From positions 62,001-126,000 of the forward strand of contig NBIV01000008.1 in the NCBI GenBank assembly GCA_003194525.1: DNA of 64,000 nt, in the 5' to 3' direction. Positions 34,318-46,166 of the stretch are shown here, piece after piece. The stretch's first letter is position 1, and every line of letters starts with the position of its first letter. Both the position numbers and the translations under genes were made by a program. The stretch comes from Gracilariopsis chorda (lineage: Eukaryota; Rhodophyta; Florideophyceae; Gracilariales; Gracilariaceae). Under the pieces are notes generated by a model. The model was given only the letters and a program-made list of their open reading frames with translations. It had not been told where the DNA came from and ran no database searches.

Positions 34318-34337
34318 TGGTCTCCCGACCTAGAATC
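34318..34337 (+). other. Primer-binding site of element Y
   Basis: tggtctcccgacctagaatc, identical over 19 bases to the site in element X. Confidence 0.75.
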
Positions 34338-34419
34338 AGTTTTTGTTTTCCCTCTTCCGAGGTTTGTTTTCATTCACCGGAAGTTCCGTGATCGTTTCCC
34401 GTCGTAACGGTATTTTCTC

Positions 34420-36593
34420 ATGTCGAGAAATCCCTCCGATGCGGAGCCAGTGGTGACGCGTAGTCGCTCCCGCGACAACGCGGACACTTCCGAAGTTCGG
34501 TTCGTACCCCGTATCTTTATACGGACAAGTTCCAGCCGTGCTGGCGCCGCTTCATTGCGGAATGATACCCCCGACCGGGAACCCTGGAACCTCCTTTTGC
34601 CCTCGCTATCACCCCCGCAGGGGAATGCAGCATCGACTCCGTCTGTTGCCGCAGTGCCCCCGGCACCCCGGCCTGCTCCCGCTTTCGCGGTTTCAAGTCC
34701 CCGTGGAACGGGCGATAACAACCCCCAGGGGACTTCCCTGGAATCCCAGGTCCGCGCTCTGTGGACCGCCCATGACACCCTTGTAGGGGAACTAAAATCC
34801 CTCCAAGAGGTGGTCTCGGCAACCCCCGTAAAGGAGGTCGCCGAGGAACTTCATATTTTACGATCTGACGTCAACTCCGTGTTGGTGAGTTTGGGACAAC
34901 CCGCCGCCTTCATCGAAGGAGTTGAAGCCCGATTTGATCGGATTGGTGCCCGCCTGGACACGCTGGACCAGTTCGTTCTCATGGACAAACCATCCCCGGG
35001 TGATCCGGTAAACGAGGCATCGCACAACGACCAGCTTGCTGGGAAGAAGAAACGCCGTCATCGACAGAAACACCACCGAAAATATTCGGACTCCGATTCT
35101 TCGACATCGTCGGACTCATCCCGAAACCATTCAGTTAGCTCGAGCTCCTCGGACTCCGACTCGGAGGACGAGAAGCGAGGCTACTCCTCCCGCTCGAAGC
35201 GGTCATCGGCCACTGAAGGTGCGATCCGAACCCGCCAGAAGGGGAGCAGGCACCCCGGTCTCCGGGAATTGAAACCGACAAACCCGGATTACCGGAAGCT
35301 TTTATCATACCGGTACTACCGGCTCGAAGATTCGTCACTTGGACGTACGCCCCGTGGTACGGGAAAGGTGCGAGAATGCATTAAGCGAATGCAGCTCTCG
35401 CTCCGCAACCAGTATTTTACTGGAGAGGACCCAGTCCTAGTACTGGATTTCCTATCCCGCTTTGTAGCGGAGGCCGATATCCTCGGTATGAATGAGGGAC
35501 AAGCCTATTTGGCTTTACCGTATTTCTTACGGGGAGTGGCGGAGGACCACTACAACTCTGTCAGAGGATCTTCTCGTGCCTCCGAGGGAGGGGTTACTTG
35601 TTGGCTGGAGGCTGTGCAGTATTTTCTGCGCTCCTACGCCACAAACACGGCTATTCAGCGGGCTATCCTCGCTTGCGAGATACACGCCAGCGTGCTGGAG
35701 AGACCGAGACCGATTACTCGGTCCGCCTTAACAAGGCTTTCCACAGATGTAGTAACGTATACCCCGCTGGGGAGCGCAATACCATGTTCATCGATGGTCT
35801 TGACCCGGTAATCCGAAGTTTAGTTACCCGTTATCGGAAGGACGAGCGGAGGATCACCTATCTCGAGCTGGTCCAAAATGCTCGAGCGGAAGGGGATGCA
35901 CTTCGTGCAAGAACTCCGAACAATCGGTCTAAATCCGCCAAGGCGTTGTTGCTAGAAAGCGAAGCTTCCTCACTCCCGCTCACTGTGGATGGGAACCCTG
36001 GACAGGGATTTGATACCGTGCGTTTAGTGCAGGGGGATGGTGTGTCGATACCCACCAGTGATTTGCCGTCGACGACGGAGATGACCCATGATACGGGAAC
36101 AGAAGATCCCGTTCTATACGGTGGTAACGGTCGGGTCCAACCCCAACGACTCCCGTTTTCAAACGGTCATTCCAGTTATCAACGGCCTGGATGGACTGAC
36201 ACCCGCCCTGCGGTTCGCTTCTCCGATACTCGGAATAATAATCCGCGTGTCGTGGTGTTGGCTCTCATTTGCCACCTTTTTTATGCCCATGGTCATACCT
36301 CGCCTCAGTGTATCTGCTCACTGAAGAATATGGCCAAGGTGGTGGCAAACTACGAGGCCCTCACTCCAGAGGAGAAACGTTCCGTCCCGACGGCTTCCTA
36401 CCTCCGTGCTAAAACGGACATTTCCCACGCCCTACCACAGACCCCGCGTGCGCGGCAAGCTTCATACGCCCCGATTCGGGAGATCACGCAACCATCCGTT
36501 GCAACCCCCGCTTATGCGGATAGAAACCCCCATCAACGGGATGAAGCACTCGTTGTCGAGGAACCCAACCCACCGCCGAAGGCGGAAAACTAA
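34420..36593 (+). mobile_element. Element Y gag region
   Basis: Begins MSRNPSDAEPVVTRSRSRDN. It has a Pro-rich segment, a Ser/Asp/Arg/Lys-rich middle (KYSDSDSSTSSDSSRNHSVS) and a retrotransposon-gag capsid-like region with YFTGEDPVLVLDFLSRFVAE. A Cys/His segment near 36280 corresponds to the knuckle seen in X. It lies in front of the pol region as usual for Ty3/gypsy. Confidence 0.85.
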
Positions 36594-36701
36594 CTGAGGG
36601 AGTCTCCCCTTTTGGAGAGGCGTCCTTAAACAAGAGGCTGTTGGCGCCCGAGGCGTCCTCGCCTCGCTCCCCGGTGAAAGTCCTCTCGAAGAAAGACACC
36701 G

Positions 36702-37640
36702 TTGACGCGGACTCTGCGCACCTCGGTGTGTTGCGTCGCCCGTGGATACGGAGTAAAAATCCCTCCAGGTAGAGTCTTGGTCTTGGCCAAGCGCAATTAC
36801 AAGGTCTATGCCTACCTTGGCCTTGATCCCCAGTTTATGGTGAGGTTTCTCACCGTCCTGGATACAGGTGCAGGCCCCAACTTTGTTGTGGAATCATTGT
36901 TACCCTTGCTCGTGCGGTCTCGTATCTGCTCTGACGCGGTCCCCGACATTTCGGATGCGAACAACAATCCGTTACAAACGGTGGGCACAGTGGACCTCGT
37001 TGTGAGACTTGGTACCTCTGTGGTGAAGTTGGACTTCATCGTTTGCCGTTCATTGGCAGCACCAGTCATACTGGGATGTGATTACTGCGACAGATTTGTC
37101 GACGCAATCAGGCCCCGCCTCAGGCGTGTAGAACTTGACGACGGATCGTCGGTTCCGATTGTTCGCCGCCCGCTAAAGCGGTCCTATCGGAAACAAGTTC
37201 CGCTCCCTGCTGCGCAGGAACCACCGCCCGCGTCCCGCGAGTCCACAAAGCTCCGCGTCGCTGCCTCGGTTTCTATACCACCTGAGTCCCAAGTCTGGGT
37301 GCAGGTAAATTCCCGTCAACACGGTCTTCGGTTTATACAACCCCTCCCCTCGTTGTACGAGAAATCCCAGCTAGCGCTGCCTAATGGAATTGTCTCCATA
37401 TCCCCGGATGTTCCTTTCCGGATATTGGTTGCCAACCTTGGCAAACACCCCCAGTATCTGGTAAAACACCAAGTAATTGGGAGTGTAACCCTTCATCCTA
37501 TGGTAATGCTGCCAACGAAGATGACAGCCGCCGATGTACTCGGAGTTACCACCTCTTCTGAGGAGTTCGCCCCACCGTCCGAAGAAGTCAAGTCTAAGAA
37601 GGGGGAGGAAACCGCTACTAGCGTCGAACATACCGAGTAA
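36702..37640 (+). mobile_element. Element Y protease region
   Basis: A retropepsin-like aspartic protease region: FLTVLDTGAGPNFVVESLL contains the D-T-G-A catalytic triad, followed by ILGCDYCDRFVDAI, the usual second landmark. It lies between gag and reverse transcriptase. Confidence 0.85.
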
Positions 37641-40590
37641 CTCGGAATTGCGAACCACACCTGTTCCACAGGATAATGCTCCATCGAGCAACGACCGGAT
37701 TGATCCGGAAAAGGCACTTGAAGCGCTGGACTTCAGCCACGTGCCAGAGTCGCACCGCGACAAACTCCGTACAATGTTACGGGAATTCACCACAATGTGG
37801 GATGGCTCGCTTGGCGAGATTAATGCAACGGAACACCGGATCGATTTATTCCCCGGTGCGCGACCGGTTGCACAAACCTCTTACAGGGCAGGTCCGAAAG
37901 CTCGGGAAGAGGAGCAGTCCCAAGTGGACAAGATGCTCCGCGCAGGTGTGATTGAGCCCGCTCAATCACCCTGGGCATCCCCAGTTGTACTGGCTTTAAA
38001 GGCCGACGGAACCTGGAGGTTCTGTGTCGACTACCGCCGGCTCAATGCCGTGACTGTTAGGGACACGTACCCTATCCCTCGTATGGACGAGTGTATTGAC
38101 TCTCTCGGAGACGCCACTGTTTTCACGGCTCTCGATGCCAATTGGGGATATTGTCAAGTACCTGTCAGACAGGAGGATCGCGACAAAACCGCATTCACCT
38201 GCCACGCAGGAACGTACCGCTTCAAGCGGATGCAATTTGGGTTAACCAATGCCCCCGCCACCTTTCAGCGTGCAGTAGATATTCTACTCAACTGCTTTAA
38301 GTGGCGGAGTTGTCTGGTCTACCTTGATGATATTATCGTCTTCTCCAACTCGTCGGACGACCATCTCACTCACGTCCGAGACGTGCTGACCGTACTCCGC
38401 GATGCGGGAATTACCCTCAAGTTGAGGAAATGCGAGTTTTTCACAGATACTGCGAAGTGTCTGGGTCACATTATCCGTCCTGGACGGTTAGCGATCGAGA
38501 AAGCTCGAGTCCAATCCCTCGTTGAGGCGAAAGAACCCCGTACTCAAACGGAACTGCGCTCCTTTTTGAGGCTGGTCAACGTCTATCGACGGTTTATCCC
38601 GAACTCTTCGGATACCGCGGCGCCCCTGAACGCGTTGTTGCGAAAGGGGAACCCCCCAAAACTGGGAACATTTACGCCCGAGCAATCGGAAGCCTTTAAC
38701 TCCTTGAAGGAGGCTGTCACATCAGCACCAATCCTACATCTCCCAAAACTTGGGTTGCCATACTCCGTAGATACGGACTCGAGCGACTACCAAGTCGGGT
38801 GTACCCTTTTTCAAACCACCCCCGAGGGGGAACGACACCCAATTGGTTATTGGTCGCGCTCGCTCAATGTTCATGAGCGGAACTACTCCGTATCGGAGAA
38901 AGAGTACCTCGCCGTCGTATGGGCGATGACCACTCTGCGCCCCTACCTTATGGGAGTTTACTTCGCCGTGTACACGGATCACTCCTCACTGAGGTGGTTA
39001 TTGAATATCTCCGACCCGTCGGGACGCCTCATGCGCTGGAGACTCCGCCTCGCGGAATATGACTTTCAAGTCATTTATAAAAAGGGCGCGCAGAACACCC
39101 AAGCCGACGCCCTGTCGCGGTTACCCACAAGTGGGGAAGCACTCCCAACGGAGGATGATGAAGTCCCATGTTTCATGGCCATAGACCCGGATGATCCGGA
39201 ATGTGCCGTCGAGGCTGGGCCAGAAAACTGGGACGAGGATGCTGACTTTGACGAACTACTCGCATCCCGAGATGAATCTGAGAACCCGTTACCGGGAACC
39301 TTTGTACCGGTATCACCGGAAGAAATGATCCGAGAACAATTCGGCCACCCATTCTGTACGAGGATTCGTGCCCGTCTTAACGGTGGTGAAGATCTCCCTT
39401 TCGGGGTAAACGACAAAGGCTACCTCGTAAGAAAGGTCGAAGTCCGCGCACAGATTGTGGTACCTCATTCCCTGCAGTCGCGGGTGTTACATCTATTACA
39501 CTACGCCCCCATTGGAGGTCACCCAGGTGGGAGGAAACTCTACCTAACCCTGCGAAGGGATTTCTATTTGCCCACCATGGCGGTGGATTGCTACGCAACC
39601 GTGCGGTTTTGTAGCAAATGCGCGAAGAATCGCGTGAAACTCCGCAAAAATGCGAAGAAGATGAAACTATTCCCCGCAAGGGCGCCGCTCGAGTTTATCG
39701 CGATCGATATTCTCGGACCACTACTCATCACGAAACGTGGAAACAAGTTTCTACTTGTCATTACCGACCGCTTTTCTAAGCTGGTACGGACTGTCCCTCT
39801 TCGGAAGATAACCGCTCTCACGGTTGGCCAAGCTCTGGTGACGCACTGGATTTTCGTCTACGGTCCCCCTGTGGAGGTGCTCTCCGATAACGGGAAACAG
39901 TTCGCGAGCAAGTTCTTCCAGGATGTTTGTCGCATCCTGGATGCCATGAACTTGTTCACGACTACCTACCACCCCCAATGTAATGGGCAAGTTGAACGGT
40001 TTAACCGGACGTTACTCGCGGCGTTACGTTCCTACGTCGCAGACCACCCGAAAAACTGGGACATGTACGCTGATGCGTTAACCTGCGCGTACAAGACGCA
40101 GGTACACCGGACTACCGGAGTTTCGCCATTCGAGTTGGCTCTATCTAGAACACCCCCGCCTGTGGCGCTGGAACCCCAAGCTACCTTGGAAAATTTCCCA
40201 TCAGTGGGTATCTACCGGCAGCAATGGAAGCAATGGCTTTCCAAGCTGTTCCACGCTGCGCGGAAGTCTATGGCACGGGCCCAAGCCGCTTACAAGCGGG
40301 ATTTTGATGCTCGCTTGCGAGGGAAACCGTCCCCGATTCGGGCGAATAACTACGTCTTCATCAGGAAGGAGTACTACAACCCGGAACGGGAGAAGCGCCA
40401 TAAACTCTCGCCTGTGGCGGATGGACCATTCAAGGTCATCTCTGTAAACACCGACACTGTCGTGGTAGAGATGGGCGACACGCACGAACGGATTTCCCGT
40501 GATCGTGTTGTCCTTGTTCCTCCTCCCTCGTCAGAGGTAGTCCTGGATCCAGGCAACCCCGTTTCTATGCATTCTGCAACACCGGAATGA
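37534..40590 (+). mobile_element. Element Y reverse transcriptase, RNase H and integrase region
   Basis: A long frame of 1,018 codons. Reverse transcriptase has RFCVDYRRLNAVTVRDTYPI and the active-site LVYLDDIIVFS. RNase H starts near PYSVDTDSSDYQVG and contains VYTDHSSLRWLLN. Integrase has the zinc region HYAPIGGHPGGRKLYLTLRR ... FCSKCAKN and the core FIAIDILGPL and TTYHPQCNGQVERFNRTLL, then a GPF module (VADGPFKVISV). The order is Ty3/gypsy. This is the best-preserved reading frame of the retroelement stack. Confidence 0.95.
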
Positions 40591-41128
40591 TTCGGGAGTA
40601 CTAGGCCTACAGTACTACCACACCCCAGCCGGGGACTCTCAGACCTACCGAACCTGTCGGACTCCCCGGCTCAGCCGGGTAATTCGGGCGTCTCAGCGCC
40701 CGCCCCTACCACGCCCGCCCCCTGGCGCGAATTTATACCCGCCAGGCGGGGAACGGGACCCCGCAGGGGATGTCGCAAACGCCGTTCCCGCATACGCGGC
40801 AAAGACCCCGCAAGCTCGCGGTTCGCGAAGAAGACCGCACTCGCGGAGTTCAAGTCCCCCGCCGACTGGCTGTTCGCCCGGCCTACCGTGATGATGGGAA
40901 CAACGACGCCCCTCTGGGGAATAACTTGGCGGTGAAAACCATGACGACAAACACCCTCTTGAGGGATATCCTCCCGCACGACCAGCGGCCGCTACCACAG
41001 CGCACGGCAACGCCGGAGTTATCGCCGAACACCCTGCTAAGGGACATTATACCGCACCGCGGGCAACCCTCACAAGGGAATAAAACCACCACCCGGCACG
41101 GCCGGCAGGTCTACGAACGAGATTTCTA

Positions 41129-41275
41129 GTAGACCGACTTGTCGGACACACCTGGGACCAGGATGGTATTCTACAATACCGCGTCCGCTGGTACGGGTAT
41201 GACCCCAGTGGGGATACGTGGGAGCCAATTGAACACCTCCCACGATCGCAGGTCGTGCGATACCACCGTGAAACG
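41129..41275 (+). mobile_element. Chromodomain of element Y
   Basis: The plus-strand frame VDRLVGHTWDQDGILQYRVR continues WYGYDPSGDTWEPIEHLPRS. The YxVRWxGYxxxxxTWEPxxxL pattern is a chromodomain, which defines chromoviruses and in known cases targets integration to marked chromatin. Confidence 0.8.
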
Positions 41276-41289
41276 GGAACTGCAGCCCC

Positions 41290-42071
41290 AGCCACGCTGG
41301 TTAATGCCCAAGTCGGGTAACGTTGCCGCGCGAGCGGAGGGCAGTAAGAAAGGATAGCAAGGGAAAGTCCGTCCAAGACGGGGAATTCTAATTGGAAATC
41401 ACCGTCCGAGACGGGAAAGTTTACCTAGCGGAGCAGCAAGCTCCATACTACACTACACTAACTGGCGTAGCCAGGAAAGGAACACCAGGAAACTGGACAA
41501 AAGGGGCTCACTCTTCGCCGTTGCCCGGGGCTCGACCACCCGCAATGAGGTAAGGCAACGCGTCTGCCATGGCGGTGACATCACCCGGAAGGGTGTCTGA
41601 GCCATCTGCATAGGCGGTGACCAATCCCTAATTGAGGACAGCAACCGGGTGAAACCACGGGGCGAGGCGCAGGCGCGATGCGTGATTCCGATTCATCGGG
41701 ATGAGCTCCACCAGGGCGTTGTAGGTTGGCCAGTTGAACGCCGGAGCGGTTCCGGAGGACCCCACCGAAGGTGGTAGTGCGAAGGGGTGGTCGGCTGTAG
41801 CAGCCATATTCCCCGGTTATACCGGATGTCGATCGCCCTGAGGCAGGGGAACTGACCGGAAACCGGTGGTGTATCGCCCGAGAGGCCTCGGAGGTTGGCT
41901 GTTGTTGTTGATGTTGTTGTCGTTGTTCATTTCTCCCTTTTCGAGGGTGGCTGTTGTTGTTGTTTGTGCGCTCGATGACTCTGGTGCAGAGGGATTTACC
42001 GGAGAACCGGAGACAGAGCACGCGGTTTTATCACCCATTTTCGTCGCGGAATCCTCCGCGTCCGCAGTCAT
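41290..42071 (-). mobile_element. Opposite-strand ORF region ahead of the A2 LTR
   Basis: Antisense frames start at 42071 (MTADAEDSATKMGDKTACSV), with an Asn-rich linker, QPPRPLGRYTTGFRSVPLPQ and, further on, RLAPWFHPVAVLN. The start lies 22 bp from the A2-type LTR. It is related to the copy at 42920-44620. It is broken. Confidence 0.55.
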
Positions 42072-42093
42072 TTTCCCGTCTTAGGGGGGGATA

Positions 42094-42919
42094 TGAAGTG
42101 CAACGCCCTCAGGGAGGGATTCCTGGTACTTGATCGTTTTCCCGATACTATCGGTTGTGTAGTGTGTATATGAACTACGCTCCACAATGGTGGGTATGGA
42201 CACGTGGGACACGGTTTTGGGTCCATTGGCGGTTGGCCACAGTAGTGGATGTTGCCACGAAATGTGGAGTATTTTTGTTGATTTTATTTATTATTTTCAC
42301 ACCCATTTCTGGGAAGCTAGTACTTAGTGCGACGGCGCACTGCCGTCGCACCAGTAAACCTTCCCCAACAAGGGACCCCAACCTGGGGAATTAGCTCTAG
42401 TTGTTACCGCTTGCGCGCGTGCTCTACTCCTCCTTGGAGGGAAACGCCGTGAACCACGGGACATCTAACCGCCTTGCACATCTAAAGGGACCTATCACTG
42501 GGAGTCATATTATTCCAATTGCATTGGTGTTTCGCCCTGTATAGGGATATTGTTACCGGCATCGCCGTTCGCCCCCGTCGCTCTCGCGACTCACTTCGTC
42601 CTCTCTTTCTCCTCTTCGCCCTTCCTTCTTCCTCTTTTTAGGGTAGCACCTCCCGCTATCCGCGGCCCTCGTGTGCGCATCCGCTCACACACCCCCACTT
42701 ACGTGGAAACCTACCTCTGGCGAGGACGCATTCCCGCTCTCGCGGATACCGATTCTTGTCCTAAACCTTCTTGCGCTAGTAGCGAAGGGTGGCCTCGATC
42801 TTACAAACCGGCTCCGCCGTGCCACCCCTAGAGGGGCTCTACCCAACTGGGTTCACCTCCACGGAGGAAAGATCCCGAACATCTTTCGGTGTTTCTCCCC
42901 TTTGGGGCGTTGCACCACA
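42094..42919 (+). mobile_element. A2-type LTR inside element Y, lone 3' LTR of a third element Z
   Basis: An 826-bp LTR, tgaagtgcaacgccctc to gcgttgcaccaca, preceded by a purine tract (aggggggg then atatgaag). It is therefore a genuine 3' LTR rather than a solo insertion. No A2-type 5' LTR lies to its left within Y. The flank ggagt to its right continues into Y's own opposite-strand region. Element Z is incomplete. Confidence 0.8.
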
Positions 42920-44620
42920 GGAGTGAAGGCCCGGCGCTCGCCGTCGGAGGACTGGTAGCCGGAGGCACCCCCTCGGGGGACTCGTCTACGACCATGTTGG
43001 CAACGTCTAGTTCCATGACCCCCGGCTCTTCGGGTTTGTTATCGACCATCGGGTCATCCCCGATGTACGTGCGGTAGTAATCGTCGGAATCTACATACCC
43101 AATCGGGTGGTCGTCCGGCACGTGCTGCGGTGCGTCGCGGAGTTCCCTCGCCTCCTTGGAGGAAATCTCCCGGAACTCCCAGCCATCGAAGTAGATGAAA
43201 TGCCCCGCAAGGGCGGTGTTTCTACCAAGACCCGGACCACCGGTACCGCCACTGCCGCCGTCAAGCCGACCGCTCTGTTCCAGCGGGACCTCGCTCCAGT
43301 CAATACGGTGGATCAAATCAAGTAATTGGAGTACTTCGTCATTATTGGCAACACCCCCAAGGGCGACGCTGAGGTCCAGATTGCGAATAGTGGCCTACAC
43401 ACGCTGTTGGATGAACCACAGTCGATACTGGTCATAAACCTCAGCGAGGATATAAGCCGCAGTGCGGGCAGCCCACTTGGTTACGATTACCGACCAAAGC
43501 CCCGACCGGGGATCCTGAATCAAAACGGAACCGAGGTACGTGAATGCTGGCGGGAGTTCAACGTAGCAACCCTGGCAGGCTTCAAGGAACCTCCACCACT
43601 CGGGGAGTGCGACATACTGACCCTGTCGGTGAGGCGGAGCAATCCGCTCAATCTCCACGTTTTGATACGGGACAAAGTACCCGAATCGGGATCGCCAGCG
43701 CCGTTCATAACGCATGAAGTTTTGGAGGAAGTTGGACCGGAACTGCGGGGAAAGGTATGGGAATTCAGCCCGAAGTATCAGTCGTTCCCAACACAGGGCT
43801 TCTTGCCACGCAGCGGGAAAGTTCCTCCACGCAAGGGTTTCGAGGCTGGCCAGGCGTTTGCCGTAATCGATTTCACCGCGCGTGCAGAATAGGCTGACGT
43901 CGAGGCTAAAGCCGGTAGGCACCGGGAATTCGAAAGGCGCCCAGCTCTTCTGTTGATATGCAACCCGCACCAGCACTGCATGAGCCGCAATCGCGGATTC
44001 TCCCGAGTTGCTTCGGATATGGTGCACTGGGATGGCGATTCGATGCCGCCAGTCCCCCGACGAGGTGACGAGGCTGGGTAGATCCCTGGGCAAAGTACCG
44101 AAACCATCCGCGTAGGCCGCAACTTAATCCTCGTTGAGGGCAGCGATGGGATGGAACCACGGCGCAAGCCGGAGACGAGAGGCGTGACTCCAATTCATCG
44201 GATCTAACCTTTAAAAGGGCGTTATAAGAAGGCCAAGTCGCCACCGGGATCAGTCCAAAAGGAGCCACCGCTGGTGGAAGTTGGAACCCAGGCTGGGACG
44301 CTGCCCCAATGTTGGCCGGCTGTGCAGGAGTTCGCCTCCCTTGTGGCAAGTGTACCGACCGGAAACCGCTTGTGAAGTTCCTGAATGGAGTCGGTCTTGG
44401 AGGCTGGTTGTTGTTGTTGTTCATATTCCCCTTCGAAAGGGCGTGATCTGACTAAGTGGAGCAGGAAGAGGAGGAGCGTGCACTTGTGGAAGACTGGTTC
44501 GCTGCTTTTGCAGGAGATTGTTTCTCTGAGGCAAAGGCTTGACCCGGTGACCCAGAGAGGTTTGGACTTTTATCACCCATTTTCCGCTGGGATTCGCCCG
44601 CGTTCGCATTAGCTTTCCCG
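42920..44620 (-). mobile_element. Opposite-strand ORF region of element Y
   Basis: Antisense frames from about 44620 down: a KMGDKSPNLSGSPG-type start, an Asn-rich linker with QPPRPTPFRNFTSGFRSVHL, a 233-codon frame at 43395-44093 with WAPFEFPVPTGFSLDVSLF and VALPEWWRFLEACQGCYVEL, and a C-terminal part at 42828-43316 (FDGWEFREISSKEARELRD). Related to the X region 31311-33458 by layout and by the Trp-rich globular block. Function unknown. It is broken in places. Confidence 0.6.
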
Positions 44621-44636
44621 ACTAAGGAGGGGGATA

Positions 44637-45432
44637 TAAAGTGCAATGCCCTCAGAGAGGGATTCTTGGTACTTGGTTGATTTCCCGAATGCTTCGGTAA
44701 TGTAGTCATCCCATGAAATACGACCACTAATAGTGGATTTGACACGTGAGACACGGAAGAGTCAATTGGCGGTTGGCCACAGTAGTGGGCATGAACCACC
44801 AAAGTGGAGTAATTTAGTTAATTCTATTTATTATTTTTACACCCATTTCTGGGATGCTTAGTACTTAGTGCGCCGGTGCACTGCCGTCGCACCAGTAAAC
44901 CTTCCCCAACAAGGGACCCCAACCTGAGGAATTGGTTCTAGACCGCACCGCCTTCGCGTGTTCTCTACTCCTCTTTGGAGGGAAGCACCGTCGCATACGG
45001 GAAGTCTAACCCCCTTGCCTATCTAATGTACCCGAGTATTTGGATTGTTATTCCAGCTGTCTTGGTGTTCACCTTGTACAAGGTTTGTTTACCGGCACTG
45101 CCGTTAGTCTTCGTCACGACACTCGTGACTCAGCTCCCCCTTCTTTTTCCCTTTACAAGGTGGCTTTCCGGCCACCCATGGCTCGTGTTCGCGCGTGCCA
45201 CTAACGTGCGAACCTCACCTCTCTAGAGGACGAGCACCCCCATACACCGCTCCTGCGGATACCCCATTTTTGCCTCAACCTCCCTGCGCAAGTCGCGACG
45301 GGTGGCCTCCGCCTTACAACCTGACATAGTCGTGCCACTACTGGGAGGGCTCTACCCAACTGGGCTTACCCTGAACGATGAAAGATCCCGAACGTCTTTC
45401 GGTGCACTCCCGCTTCCGGACATTGCAATACA
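44637..45432 (+). repeat. 3' LTR of element Y (type A1)
   Basis: A 796-bp LTR preceded by a purine tract (aaggagggggata) and followed by the target duplication ggcag. Partner of 33519-34314. Confidence 0.93.
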
Positions 45433-45621
45433 GGCAGGATGCCGGGGGGGGAGGGAGGGGAATACGAAACCAGGTTGGTCGCTTCGGTCGATACTGACGT
45501 GGAGAGCCGGTGCTCAGGTGCCGCTTGGGTACTGACCAATGGGTGCACAGCGCGAGAGAACAACCAATTGGGGACTGAAATAGCACCCACGGGGTCGTGG
45601 CTGCATGTAGGAGGGGGGGTC

Positions 45622-46166
45622 TGTCGTATAGTGGGGTTTGTACCAAAGTGGTGCGCAAAATACCAGTTCGGGGTGCCAAGTGGGTGATTGGACCAGGGCA
45701 GTATGTCCTAATATTTATTTTTAATTTTTAGAAATAGTTCTAACTGTTAACTACGGTACTGAGGTGCACCACTAGGGTGTACCTCAGACGTGGCACACGT
45801 AGCGTGCCATTTCCACGGGAAGTCGAGCTCGCCCACCCTTAAGGTGAGCGTCAGCCTCCTCCCCCTTCAAGGTAAATGATACGCACCTCTTGGATAATTG
45901 CGATACCAAATGGTTTTTACAGTGAACCTTTTTGGTTATCCAACATCTTATCAGGTATTACTAGTCCCTCAGTCACGATACCTAGCGACTACCACGCTGG
46001 TACGTAGAATTAGCTGACTATCTTGCACCTCTAGTGGTTGGTGCGGCCACAGACCCTACCGGTAGCCTTCTTTTCCCCTTCTTGGTCGAACCCACCCGGG
46101 GCTCTTTACAGCCGAGGTCCACACGAACTACCCATTTGATCATTTACCGTGTTCTGTTATACCAAA
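45622..46166 (+). repeat. 3' LTR of element X (type B)
   Basis: A 545-bp LTR preceded by the purine tract taggaggggggg. It pairs with 22770-23316. It is followed directly by the resumption of copia element W. Confidence 0.93.

Larger units (their letters stand above)
33519..45432 (+). mobile_element. Ty3/gypsy chromovirus-like element Y, nested in X
   Basis: LTRs at 33519-34314 and 44637-45432, both 796 bp, flanked by the perfect 5-bp target duplication ggcag (33514-33518 and 45433-45437). PBS at 34318. Gag-pol reading frames at 34420-40590 are long, with few breaks; a chromodomain lies at about 41129-41275. The interior also contains an A2-type LTR with its own upstream purine tract (42094-42919), so this is a composite of two related elements. 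By eye the two Y LTRs differ at roughly 7% of positions. Confidence 0.93.
22770..46166 (+). mobile_element. Ty3/gypsy chromovirus-like element X, broken, split by element Y
   Basis: 5' LTR 22770-23316 (547 bp), PBS at 23320, gag and pol region about 23450-30070, opposite-strand ORFs 31311-33458, then an insertion (element Y, 33519-45432), then the last 184 bp of X's interior, a purine tract (gtaggaggggggg) and the 3' LTR 45622-46166 (545 bp). Flanks are cgcat and ggcat, an imperfect 5-bp target duplication. By eye the LTRs differ at about 7% of positions, so it is an old insertion. It is clearly broken, with well over ten breaks. It sits in copia element W. Confidence 0.93.
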
